The position numbers and the translations under genes are program-made. From JAHEFX01 sp964614585 (GTDB lineage Bacteria; Actinomycetota; Acidimicrobiia; Spongiisociales; JAENVV01): a stretch of 16,846 bases of DNA. The notes under the pieces are model-generated. The model was not told the DNA's origin and did no database searches. It saw only the letters and a list, made by a program, of their open reading frames with translations. The stretch spans positions 1 through 16,846 of the forward strand of contig CAZTLW010000043.1 in NCBI GenBank assembly GCA_964614585.1, written 5' to 3'. Within the stretch, counting starts at the first letter, position 1; each line of letters begins with the position of its first letter. Shown here piece by piece: positions 1-6,530 of the stretch.

Positions 1-12
1 ACGCCCAGCGAA

Positions 13-47
13 GTATCCGGTACTGAGTATCGAGTACTGAGATCGAG
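13..47 (+). repeat. GTAYNNN heptamer array 1 (degenerate, five units)
   Basis: Five consecutive 7-nt units begin at 13, 20, 27, 34 and 41. The four-base cores are GTAT, GTAC, GTAT, GTAC and a decayed GATC. The spacer triplets are CCG, TGA, CGA, TGA and GAG. The units read in the plus direction and run into the hairpin at 47-79. By analogy with the other three arrays it should lie at the 3' end of a plus-strand gene that ends just left of the window, which cannot be seen here. It is the most degenerate of the four arrays. Confidence 0.7.
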
Positions 48-79
48 CGACCCCCGGGGCGTCGAGCCCCGGGGGTCGC
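47..79. terminator. Bidirectional hairpin terminator between convergent genes
   Basis: The arms GCGACCCCCGGGGC (47-60) and GCCCCGGGGGTCGC (66-79) pair perfectly over 14 bp around a 5-nt loop, GTCGA. On the plus strand the hairpin is followed by a weak pyrimidine run, TTCTT. On the minus strand it is followed by TCGATCTC. The hairpin is very stable but lacks a proper U-tract, as is common for actinobacterial terminators. It lies downstream of the minus-strand NUDIX gene and presumably of a plus-strand gene left of the window, so it probably serves both. Confidence 0.8.
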
Positions 80-82
80 TTC

Positions 83-117
83 TTGGTACTTGGTACTCAG
101 TACCTGGTACTCAGTAC
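83..117 (-). repeat. GTACNNN heptamer array 2 (five units, 3' of NUDIX gene)
   Basis: GTAC cores occur at 86, 93, 100, 107 and 114, an exact 7-nt period. Read on the minus strand, in the direction of NUDIX transcription, the spacer triplets are TGA, CAG, TGA, CAA and CAA. The first unit begins immediately after the NUDIX stop codon (complement of 118-120), and the array ends just before the terminator hairpin. The order in the transcript is therefore stop codon, array, hairpin. Confidence 0.85.
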
Positions 118-945
118 TCAACTCCTGTAGAGCCGCACCCAGCCGCGTTCGAAGTCCTCGGTGCCCGACTCGTAGCCGGGGTCGCCGGGCAGCAGGACGT
201 CGTAGCGCCCGGCTTCGCCGAACACGACCCGAGCCCGCTGGAAGGGCGGTGGGTCGGCGGCGACGGCGAGGGCCTCGGCGGCGGACTCGAAACGGGCCAG
301 CGACCGCAGCATCCGATGGGTTGGGCCCATGAGCTCCCACCGTCCGTCCTCGGCCCATGCCAGGGCCGTGGCCGGCGCCACCCACTCGGCATCGACGAGC
401 TCGTCGTCGTCGTGGACCACCTCGTCGTGCGGCGGGGCGGCGGCCACGAAGAAGCGGGCGTCGAAGCGTCGAGGCGGGCCGACGGGGGTGATCCACTGGG
501 CCACGTAGGGGATCCGGGGACCGGGGACGCGCCAGCCGCGCTCGGCGAGGAGGTCGGCGAGTGGTCGCCCGGTGGCCAGCGCCCGTCGGTCGACGCCGGG
601 GTCGGCCACCTCGGCCCAGTCGTCCCGGTCGTCGACGGCGAGGAGCAACCCCGTCTCCTCGAACACCTCCCGCACGGCCGCCGACCAGAAGGCGAAGGGG
701 TGGTCGACGTCGAGGTCGGCACCGTCGCCCTCGGCCAAGCCGAGATCCGGTGGGCGGATGTCGTCGTCGGCGGGGTCGACGCGACCGCCGGGGAACACCC
801 ACATCCCCCCGGCGAAGGCCAGCCGGGAGGTCCGCCGCACCATGAGCACCCGCAGGTCGGGGCGATCCTCGACGAGCATGACCGTCGCGGCCGGGCTCAC
901 CGGCACGTCCTCGGGGCGGGGCGCTTCGTCGTAGGGGTCGACCAT
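118..945 (-). CDS. NUDIX hydrolase, NUDT19-like with expanded Nudix box
   Basis: A 275-residue NUDIX-fold pyrophosphohydrolase, cleaving X-linked nucleoside diphosphates or similar compounds. FPGG lies at 51-54 and the catalytic REVFEETG at 92-99. The segment between them is about 37 residues instead of the usual short spacer, so the Nudix box is split by an insert, as in the NUDT19 family of acyl-CoA diphosphatases. A further ITPxGxPRRFDARFF block at 152-166 also fits that family. The substrate is inferred only; a CoA derivative is the best guess. I chose the ATG at 945; a GTG at 948 is directly upstream. A weak -10-like CATCCT (complement of 953-958) lies exactly 7 nt before the ATG, the spacing of the leaderless promoters seen elsewhere in this window. 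The gene follows the lipoprotein gene by 55 nt on the same strand and ends flush with a heptamer array. Confidence 0.88.
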   Translation of the reverse strand: MVDPYDEAPRPEDVPVSPAATVMLVEDRPDLRVLMVRRTSRLAFAGGMWVFPGGRVDPADDDIRPPDLGLAEGDGADLDVDHPFAFWSAAVREVFEETGLLLAVDDRDDWAEVADPGVDRRALATGRPLADLLAERGWRVPGPRIPYVAQWITPVGPPRRFDARFFVAAAPPHDEVVHDDDELVDAEWVAPATALAWAEDGRWELMGPTHRMLRSLARFESAAEALAVAADPPPFQRARVVFGEAGRYDVLLPGDPGYESGTEDFERGWVRLYRS

Positions 946-963
946 CACCCTCAGGATGGCCGA

Positions 964-985
964 TCCGGCGGGTTGTGGCGCCGGA
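964..985 (-). terminator. Small hairpin between lipoprotein and NUDIX genes
   Basis: The arms TCCGGCG (964-970) and CGCCGGA (979-985) pair over 7 bp around an 8-nt loop. It lies in the 55-nt gap between the two minus-strand genes with no U-tract. It may be a weak terminator of the lipoprotein mRNA or an attenuator before the NUDIX gene. Evidence is limited to the perfect pairing and the position. Confidence 0.35.
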
Positions 986-1000
986 GAGGGGAGACCGACG

Positions 1001-1921
1001 TCACTCCGGGCGAGCGAAGACGAAGCACTCGGGCGTGGCCCCCTCCTCGGCGGCGTCGATCGGGCCGCGGTCGCACCACACCGGGTTCCCCCACGGGGCC
1101 AGCACCGGGATGTCGGCCCGCTCCAGGAGCGTGAGATAGGAGCCGGCGGCGTCGCCGAGGCACGACGTGTCGACCACCACCGGGTCGTCCATGTCCAGGC
1201 CGGCCTCGCCGGGCACCTCCCAGATCGCCGTCTCGGTGATGCCGCAGGCTGCGGTCGTCGCCCGCTCGGGGTCGTTCGGTCGAGTGGCCTCGACCGAGTC
1301 ACCAGACGCCAGGCGCAGCACCAGGTCCTCACCGCTGACCTCGATCGAGGTGACCGGTCCGGCTGCGTCGTCGGGCGCGGTGGACTCGTACGAGCCCGAC
1401 GGTGGGCTGCCCGAGGTCGCCAGCAGGCAAGGTTCGATCCCGCGGCACCCGAGGTCGATGGGGGTCTCCCCGCCCCAGCTGCGCAGCGCCACCAGCGCAG
1501 TGCCGGTCGCCCGGCCCGGGACGACGGCGGGTTGGTCGAACGAGGCTCCACCGATCTCGAGGGCGCCACCGCCCAGTCGCAGGATCACCGCCTCGATCCT
1601 CGACTGGAACGCCTCGTCGCCCTCCTGGGCGAGGGCCTGCTCGCGCTCGGCGATGGCCCGCGTCGCCACGGTCTCGCCGTCGATCGCGATCCGGACCTCG
1701 TCGTCGGCCACCTCGACCTCGAGGCGATCGATGCCTGCCTCGCGCAGGTCGCCGAGCGACCCGGGCAGGGCGGCGGCCCCGGTGGCTGTGAGCTGCTCGG
1801 ACGTCGGCACCCGGGCCGCGTAGGTCCCCGGATCCACCTCGGCGATGATCGTGTCCCCACCGCAGGAGGTCAGGCCGAGGACCGCGACCCCCACGAGGCA
1901 CCCGAGTCGAACCACCGACAT
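1001..1921 (-). CDS. Secreted lipoprotein of unknown function
   Basis: 306 residues. The N-terminus is a lipoprotein signal peptide: a hydrophobic stretch at 6-19 ends in the lipobox LTSC with the lipidated cysteine at 20, followed by GG. The mature part should be anchored on the outer face of the cytoplasmic membrane. It has six cysteines (159, 165, 226, 254, 283, 299), all in the C-terminal half, enough for three disulfides. The N-terminal half (about 55-120) is mixed alpha/beta with a run of charged residues. I recognise no catalytic motif or named domain. The start is supported by a strong AAGGGAG Shine-Dalgarno 6 nt upstream. It is divergent from rplY across 142 nt. In M. tuberculosis a lipoprotein (LpqT) also neighbours rplY, but I see no clear similarity to it, so the parallel may be positional only. 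Confidence 0.85.
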   Translation of the reverse strand: MSVVRLGCLVGVAVLGLTSCGGDTIIAEVDPGTYAARVPTSEQLTATGAAALPGSLGDLREAGIDRLEVEVADDEVRIAIDGETVATRAIAEREQALAQEGDEAFQSRIEAVILRLGGGALEIGGASFDQPAVVPGRATGTALVALRSWGGETPIDLGCRGIEPCLLATSGSPPSGSYESTAPDDAAGPVTSIEVSGEDLVLRLASGDSVEATRPNDPERATTAACGITETAIWEVPGEAGLDMDDPVVVDTSCLGDAAGSYLTLLERADIPVLAPWGNPVWCDRGPIDAAEEGATPECFVFARPE

Positions 1922-1927
1922 GATCTG

Positions 1928-1934
1928 CTCCCTT
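1928..1934 (-). promoter_or_regulatory. Ribosome binding site of the lipoprotein gene
   Basis: AAGGGAG on the minus strand lies 6 nt before the ATG at 1921. It decides the start and shows that this gene, unlike several plus-strand neighbours, uses a leadered mRNA. No convincing -10 element could be assigned; TAGACC about 20 nt further upstream is a weak candidate. Confidence 0.7.
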
Positions 1935-2026
1935 CACCAACCAGGACGTGGTCTACCCACCACCGATCCGGCTCAACCGCGACGGTCCGAGATCCCGCTG
2001 GTCTGGCGTAGTGCCCGAACTGTCGC

Positions 2027-2055
2027 GATAATCACGTCTCCACCTCGTTCAGGAG
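2027..2055 (+). promoter_or_regulatory. Candidate rplY promoter -10 and Shine-Dalgarno
   Basis: GATAAT at 2027-2032 is the only AT-rich hexamer in the 142-nt divergent spacer and resembles a -10 element. No good -35 match is visible at 17-18 nt upstream. AGGAG at 2051-2055 is a Shine-Dalgarno 8 nt before the ATG at 2064. The Shine-Dalgarno is reliable; the -10 is a guess. Confidence 0.5.
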
Positions 2056-2063
2056 TCCCACCC

Positions 2064-2747
2064 ATGTCCACCATGTCCCTGCGCGCCGACGTCGGTCGTG
2101 AGATCGGGTCCCGGGCCGCCGGCCGCCTCCGGGCCGCGGGCAAGGTGCCCGCCGTCGTCTACGGCCACGGCACCGACACCCGCTCGATCGCCGTCGACCA
2201 CCGGGAGCTGGACCTGGCGCTCAGCACGGAGGCCGGGCGCAACGCCATCTTCGAGCTCGACCTCGACGGCACCGTCGAGACCGCGGTCGCCCACCAGATC
2301 GACCGGCATCCCACGAAGAACCGGATCCTCCACGTCGACTTCGTCCTCGTCGACCTCGACCAGGTGATCGACGCCGACATCAACGTCCGGGTGGAGGGCG
2401 AGGGCCCCGGCGTCAAGGAGGGCGGCATCGTCGAGTTGATCCGTCCGACCGTCCACGTGCGTGGCGTCGTCTCCAAGCTCCCGAACGAGATCGTCGTGGA
2501 CGCCTCCGAGTTGGAGGTCGGCGACACGATCCACATCTCGGAACTCCCCGAGGTCGAGGGCATCGAGTACCTCGAGGACGACGAGCTGACGGTCCTCACC
2601 GTCACCATCACCCGGGCCGCCGCCATGGGCGAGGAGGCCTTCGAGGCCGAGCTGGCCGCCGCCGGCGGGGCCGAGCCCACCGAGCCCGGGACCGTCGGCG
2701 AGGAGGCCGCCGAGGCGGAGGAGCCCGCCGAGGGCAACGAGGGCTGA
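2064..2747 (+). CDS. rplY: 50S ribosomal protein L25/general stress protein CTC
   Basis: 227 residues, the long TL5/CTC form of L25 that binds 5S rRNA in the large subunit. The N-terminal L25 domain (about 5-95) carries the hallmark GKVPAVVYG at 26-34 and HPTKNRILHVDF at 82-93. The C-terminal beta domain follows at about 99-185, with RVEGEGPGVKEGG-type strands. The tail from 187 is acidic and Ala/Glu-rich and probably disordered, as is usual in actinobacteria. I chose ATG 2064 because AGGAG precedes it by 8 nt; a second ATG at 2073 is possible. The stop codon directly abuts the GTG of pth, so the two are cotranscribed and probably translationally coupled. Expect high, growth-rate-linked expression. 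Confidence 0.95.
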   Translation: MSTMSLRADVGREIGSRAAGRLRAAGKVPAVVYGHGTDTRSIAVDHRELDLALSTEAGRNAIFELDLDGTVETAVAHQIDRHPTKNRILHVDFVLVDLDQVIDADINVRVEGEGPGVKEGGIVELIRPTVHVRGVVSKLPNEIVVDASELEVGDTIHISELPEVEGIEYLEDDELTVLTVTITRAAAMGEEAFEAELAAAGGAEPTEPGTVGEEAAEAEEPAEGNEG

Positions 2748-3317
2748 GTGCCCGTCGTCGTCGGCCTCCGGAACCCCGGCGACCGATACGAGGGCACCCG
2801 CCACAACGTCGGCGCCGAGGTCGTGGAGCTCCTCGCCGACCGCTGGGGCTCTCCCATCGGCCGCGGGCCGAAGGGCATCGCCGTCCGAGTCGCGACCGCC
2901 CGCGTCGGCGAACGCCCGGTCCATCTCGCCCTGCCCACCACCTTCATGAACGAATGCGGGCCGCCGACCCAACAGGTCGCCGCCTACTTCGGGGCCGGGC
3001 CCGACGAGGTGCTCGTGGTCCACGACGACATCGACCTCCCCTTCGCCCGGCTCCGGGTCGCCCACGACCGGGGCTCGGGTGGGCACAACGGCATCCGGTC
3101 GATCACCAAGGCGCTGGGCACCGAGGCCTTCTGGCGCCTCAAGATCGGCGTCGGCCGACCACCCGGCCGCATGGACCCGGCCGCCTTCGTGCTCGCCCGG
3201 TTCGCGCCCGAGGAGTGGGACGAGGTGGACCTGGTGGTGGCCGACGCCGCCGACGTGGTCGAGACCTGGCTCGACGACCCGGATCGGGCGAAGGAGCAGG
3301 CCGCGCAGCGGCGCTGA
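2748..3317 (+). CDS. pth: Peptidyl-tRNA hydrolase
   Basis: 189 residues, the usual length. Pth cleaves the ester bond of peptidyl-tRNAs that drop off the ribosome and so recycles tRNA. The active-site set is complete: N9 in GLRNPG, catalytic H19 in TRHN, N68 in TFMNECG, D93 in VVHDD and N114 in GSGGHNG. The family usually has MNxSG and a lysine-glycine-rich KxGGGxGGHN stretch. Here these read MNECG and AHDRGSGGHN, so the enzyme is slightly divergent but should be active. The C-terminal GRPPGRMDPAAFVL is typical. The GTG start follows the rplY stop with no gap, with GAGGG 4 nt upstream. The stop codon sits in the loop of a perfect 8-bp hairpin. Confidence 0.96.
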   Translation: MPVVVGLRNPGDRYEGTRHNVGAEVVELLADRWGSPIGRGPKGIAVRVATARVGERPVHLALPTTFMNECGPPTQQVAAYFGAGPDEVLVVHDDIDLPFARLRVAHDRGSGGHNGIRSITKALGTEAFWRLKIGVGRPPGRMDPAAFVLARFAPEEWDEVDLVVADAADVVETWLDDPDRAKEQAAQRR

Positions 3318-3325
3318 GCGCCGCT
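3307..3325 (+). terminator. Hairpin with the pth stop codon in its loop
   Basis: The arms AGCGGCGC (3307-3314) and GCGCCGCT (3318-3325) pair perfectly over 8 bp. The 3-nt loop is the pth stop codon TGA itself. There is no U-tract; the heptamer array follows after 5 nt. It is probably a terminator or 3'-end stabiliser for the rplY-pth mRNA. Confidence 0.6.
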
Positions 3326-3330
3326 AGCCA

Positions 3331-3365
3331 GTACTGAGTACTGGGTACTGAGTACTGAGTACTGC
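3331..3365 (+). repeat. GTACNNN heptamer array 3 (five units, 3' of pth)
   Basis: GTAC cores occur at 3331, 3338, 3345, 3352 and 3359 in exact 7-nt phase, with spacer triplets TGA, TGG, TGA, TGA and TGC. It is preceded by CA and its last unit is GTACTGC, as in the array after mfd. Neighbouring units can fold as AGTAC-TGA-GTACT mini-hairpins. The array follows the pth hairpin and also covers the place where the -35 region of glpK would fall, so it may belong to either gene. Confidence 0.9.
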
Positions 3366-3385
3366 CGAGGCGTAGCCTCGGCGAG
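3365..3385 (+). promoter_or_regulatory. Leaderless glpK promoter with inverted repeat over the -10
   Basis: TAGCCT (3373-3378) matches the actinobacterial TANNNT -10 element. It ends exactly 7 nt before the glpK ATG, so transcription should start at or next to the A of ATG, giving a leaderless mRNA. No Shine-Dalgarno is present. The -10 is embedded in a perfect inverted repeat, CCGAGGC (3365-3371) and GCCTCGG (3375-3381), separated by GTA. This could be an operator. Confidence 0.7.
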
Positions 3386-4876
3386 ATGTACGTCGCTGCC
3401 ATCGACCAGGGAACCACGTCCACCCGGTGCATCGTCTACGCCGACGACGGGACGGTGCTCGGCACCGGCCAGCAGGAGCATCGCCAGATCTTCCCGCGTC
3501 CCGGCTGGGTGGAACACGACCCCGCCGAGATCATGGAGCGGACCCGGCAGGTGATCGCCGAGGCGCTCGACCGGTCCGGGGTCCCCGCCTCCCGACTCGC
3601 CGGGGTCGGGATCACCAACCAGCGCGAGACGGTCGTCGCCTGGGACCGGGAGACCGGTCGGCCGGTCGGGAACGCCATCGTGTGGCAGGACACCCGCACC
3701 GATGCCCTCTGCCGGGAGCTCGGCGGCGAGATCGGCGCCAACCGGTTCAAGACCGAGACCGGGCTCCCCCTCGCCACCTACTTCTCGGGGCCGAAGGTCC
3801 GCTGGCTGCTCGACCACGACGAGACGGTGGCCCGCAAGGCCGCCGCCGGGACCCTGGCCGTCGGCACCATCGACTCGTGGTTGGTCTGGAACCTCACCGG
3901 GGGTCCCGACGGGGGCGTCCACATCACCGACGTCACCAATGCCTCCCGGACCATGCTGATGGACATCCGCTCGCACGCCTGGTCGCCCGACCTGTGCGAG
4001 GCCATCGGCGTCCCGATCGAGGCGCTGCCGGAGATCCGATCCTCGTCGGAGGTCTACGGGGAGGGGGTCGGGGTCCTCGCCGGCGCCCCGATCGCCGGGA
4101 TCCTCGGCGACCAGCAGGCGGCGCTCTTCGGGCAGGCGTGCACCGAGGTGGGGGAGGCGAAGAACACCTACGGGACCGGCTGCTTCATGCTCCTCAACAC
4201 CGGCACCGAGCCAATCCCGTCCGAGGCCGGGCTCCTGACCACCGTGGCCTACCAGTTGGGCGAGTCCGCCCCGGTGTACGCCCTGGAGGGGTCGATCGCC
4301 GTGGCCGGCAGCCTCATCCAGTGGCTGCGCGACAACCTGGGCCTCATCGACTCGGCACCCGAGGTGGAGGACCTCGCCGGCGAGGTCGACGACAACGGCG
4401 GCGTCTTCGTGGTCCCGGCCTTCTCCGGCCTCTTCGCCCCCTGGTGGCGCGATGATGCCCGGGGCGTGATCGCCGGTCTGACGGGCTATGCGACCAAGGC
4501 CCACATCGCCCGAGCGGCCCTCGAAGCGGTCGCCTACCAGGCCGTCGACGTCGCCGAGGCGATGGCGTCGGACTCGGGCGTCGAGTTGACGTCGCTGAAG
4601 GTCGACGGCGGCATGGTGCGCAACGAGTTGCTCATGCAGTTCCAGGCCGACGTCCTCGGCGTGCCGGTCGTCCGTCCCAAGATCACCGAGACGACCGCCC
4701 TCGGCGCGGCCTACGCCGCCGGACTCGCCACCGGGGTGTGGGACTCGACCGACGAGATCCGGGCCCGCTGGGCCGAGGACACGGTGTGGGAACCGTCGAT
4801 GGCCCCCGAGGAACGGGACCGATTGGTAGCCCAGTGGCACAAGGCGGTCCAGGCGACGTTCGGTTGGGTCGAGTAG
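3386..4876 (+). CDS. glpK: Glycerol kinase
   Basis: 496 residues, normal family length. It phosphorylates glycerol with ATP to sn-glycerol 3-phosphate in the cytosol. FGGY-kinase landmarks: DQGTTSTR at 7-14 (phosphate binding), NQRET at 78-82 and Y132 (glycerol contacts), NAIVWQDTRT at 96-105, GDQQAALFGQ at 241-250 with catalytic-base D242, KNTYGTGCF at 259-267, and KVDGGMVRN at 405-413. The E. coli loop GGKGGTR, which binds the inhibitor fructose 1,6-bisphosphate, is missing: the segment reads VYGEGVGVLAGAP (223-235). No regulatory histidine like that phosphorylated by HPr in Firmicutes is visible there. I infer that neither control applies. No glpF, glpD or glpR lies next to it. The start is fixed by TAGCCT-N7-ATG. 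PgsA, encoded about 3 kb downstream, uses glycerol 3-phosphate. Confidence 0.97.
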   Translation: MYVAAIDQGTTSTRCIVYADDGTVLGTGQQEHRQIFPRPGWVEHDPAEIMERTRQVIAEALDRSGVPASRLAGVGITNQRETVVAWDRETGRPVGNAIVWQDTRTDALCRELGGEIGANRFKTETGLPLATYFSGPKVRWLLDHDETVARKAAAGTLAVGTIDSWLVWNLTGGPDGGVHITDVTNASRTMLMDIRSHAWSPDLCEAIGVPIEALPEIRSSSEVYGEGVGVLAGAPIAGILGDQQAALFGQACTEVGEAKNTYGTGCFMLLNTGTEPIPSEAGLLTTVAYQLGESAPVYALEGSIAVAGSLIQWLRDNLGLIDSAPEVEDLAGEVDDNGGVFVVPAFSGLFAPWWRDDARGVIAGLTGYATKAHIARAALEAVAYQAVDVAEAMASDSGVELTSLKVDGGMVRNELLMQFQADVLGVPVVRPKITETTALGAAYAAGLATGVWDSTDEIRARWAEDTVWEPSMAPEERDRLVAQWHKAVQATFGWVE

Positions 4877-4883
4877 TCGAACC
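4867..4883 (+). terminator. Weak hairpin with the glpK stop codon in its loop
   Basis: GGTCGA (4867-4872) pairs with TCGA plus CC (4877-4880, 4882-4883), with one bulged A. The 4-nt loop GTAG contains the TAG stop. An alternative 5-bp pairing, CGGTT with AACCG, uses the same bases. It is short and has no U-tract, so termination activity is doubtful. Confidence 0.3.
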
Positions 4884-4891
4884 GTCGTCCC

Positions 4892-4923
4892 TAGGGTGAC
4901 CGACGTCGGCCGTCGCCGACGTC
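4892..4923 (+). promoter_or_regulatory. Candidate prfC promoter and inverted repeat
   Basis: TAGGGT (4892-4897), the centre of a CCCTAGGG palindrome, fits the TANNNT -10 pattern. A 7-nt spacer would place the start site near 4905, which is an in-frame GTC codon and not a start. The first ATG is at 4926, giving an untranslated leader of about 21 nt with no Shine-Dalgarno. That leader contains an inverted repeat, GACGTCGG (4902-4909) and CCGACGTC (4916-4923), which could fold in the mRNA or bind a regulator. Confidence 0.45.
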
Positions 4924-4925
4924 CC

Positions 4926-6530
4926 ATGCCCTCCGTCTCGTCCGCCTCCTCTCGCGTGTCGTCCGCCCCGTCGTCGGGGCAGGCCCCTCGTCGCACGTTC
5001 GCCATCATCTCCCACCCCGACGCCGGCAAGACGACGCTGACGGAGAAGTTCCTCCTCTACGCCGGGGCGATCGAGACGGCGGGTGCGGTGCGGGCCCGCG
5101 GCGGACGCCAGCGCGAGGTGACCTCGGACTGGATGGACCTCGAGCGGACCCGCGGCATCTCGATCACGTCCACGGCCGTCCAGTTCGAACACGGCGGCGT
5201 CGTCATGAACCTGCTGGACACGCCGGGTCACCGGGACTTCTCCGAGGACACCTACCGAGTGCTCTCGGCGGTGGATTCGGTGGTGATCGTCCTCGACGCG
5301 GCCCGGGGCATCCAATCCCAGACCCGCAAGCTCTTCGAGGTGGCCCGGGATCGACGGCTGCCGCTCCTCACGTTCGTGAACAAGTGCGACCGCCCGTCGT
5401 TGCCGCCCCTCGCGCTCCTCGACGACATCGAGGCGACCCTCGGGCTCGACGCGACGCCGATCACCTGGCCGGTCGGCTCGGGGCCGACCTTCGAAGGGGT
5501 GGTCGACCGGCGAAGCGGCCACCTGTGGGAGTTCGAGCGAACCCCCCATGGCGGTTCGATCGGCGACGAGCTGAGCACCCCGATCCGACGCCGCGACGAC
5601 GACCAGGAGCACCGGTCGACCGCCTGGGACGAGCTGGACCTCCTGTCGGCGGTCGAGGCCGACCATGCGCTCGACGGGTTCCTCGCCGGGACCGCGACGC
5701 CCGTGTTCTTCGGTTCCGCCCTGTGGAACTTCGGTGTGCGGCTGCTCCTCGATGCGGTCGTCGACCTGGCCCCGGCTCCGTCGGCCTGGCAGTCGGTCGA
5801 CGGTGGCGAGGTGCGGCTCGACGAGCAGGTCACGGGCCAGGTCTTCAAGGTCCAGGCCAACCTGGACCCCCGACACCGCGACCGGGTGGCCTTCGTTCGC
5901 ATCGCGTCGGGGGTCTTCCGGCGGGGCATGTCGCTCGTCAACCAACGCACCGGGAGGACGCTGACCACCCGGTTCGCCCACTCGGTGTTCGGTCGTGACC
6001 GGGAGACGGTCGACGAGGCGGTTCCCGGCGACGTGGTGGCGCTGGTCAACGCCACCGACCTGCTCATCGGCGACACCCTGAGCGAGGACGGAAGGGTCGA
6101 GTTCCCCGGGCTCCCGGCGTTCGCCCCCGAGCTCTTCGCCACCGCCCGGGCCGCCGAGACCTCCCGGTCGAAGCAGTTCCGCCGCGGCATCGAGCAACTG
6201 GACGAGGAGGGCGTCGTGCAGGTCCTTCGCACGCCCGACGCAGGAGATCGTGAGCCGATCCTCGCCGCCGTCGGCCAGATGCAGTTCGAGGTCGCCGCCC
6301 ACCGGATGGCGGGCGAGTTCGGGGCGGAGATCGTCCTCGAGCCCCTGTCGTTCACGGTGGCGCGTCGCACCGACCGGGACGGCGCCGAGCGACTCGCCAA
6401 TCGGACGGGCGTGTTGGTCGCCGGGCGCCGCGACGGTTCGCTGGTGGCGCTCTTCGCCACCGAGCACCGGCTCGCCGCCGCCCGCCGGGACCATCCCGAC
6501 CTCGTGCTCGACCGGATCGGGAGTTCGTGA
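4926..6530 (+). CDS. prfC: Peptide chain release factor 3 (RF3)
   Basis: 534 residues from ATG 4926. RF3 is a translational GTPase that removes RF1/RF2 from the ribosome after termination. The GTPase motifs are G1 SHPDAGKTT (29-37), G2 ERTRGISIT (73-81), G3 DTPGHRDFSED (98-108) and G4 NKCD (152-155, usually NKLD). RF3-specific segments follow: PITWPVGSG, the domain II stretch FKVQANLDPRHRDRVAFVRI, FAPELF and the C-terminal EEGVVQVLRTP. These separate it from EF-G and TetM-like proteins. The first about 20 residues are a Ser/Ala/Pro-rich extension. A GTG at 4896 would add 10 residues but lies inside the presumed -10, so I prefer 4926. The 3' end overlaps the MFS gene by 4 nt. Confidence 0.96.
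   Translation: MPSVSSASSRVSSAPSSGQAPRRTFAIISHPDAGKTTLTEKFLLYAGAIETAGAVRARGGRQREVTSDWMDLERTRGISITSTAVQFEHGGVVMNLLDTPGHRDFSEDTYRVLSAVDSVVIVLDAARGIQSQTRKLFEVARDRRLPLLTFVNKCDRPSLPPLALLDDIEATLGLDATPITWPVGSGPTFEGVVDRRSGHLWEFERTPHGGSIGDELSTPIRRRDDDQEHRSTAWDELDLLSAVEADHALDGFLAGTATPVFFGSALWNFGVRLLLDAVVDLAPAPSAWQSVDGGEVRLDEQVTGQVFKVQANLDPRHRDRVAFVRIASGVFRRGMSLVNQRTGRTLTTRFAHSVFGRDRETVDEAVPGDVVALVNATDLLIGDTLSEDGRVEFPGLPAFAPELFATARAAETSRSKQFRRGIEQLDEEGVVQVLRTPDAGDREPILAAVGQMQFEVAAHRMAGEFGAEIVLEPLSFTVARRTDRDGAERLANRTGVLVAGRRDGSLVALFATEHRLAAARRDHPDLVLDRIGSS

Noticed and set aside
946..1569. N-terminal extension of the NUDIX frame
   Set aside because: It overlaps the lipoprotein gene in another frame on the same strand and is Arg/Pro/Ser-rich; family similarity begins after the ATG at 945.
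2984..5029. A 681-codon minus-strand open frame opposite pth and glpK
   Set aside because: Shadow frame; it even reads through the heptamer array as YSVLSTQYSVL, and has no recognisable domain.
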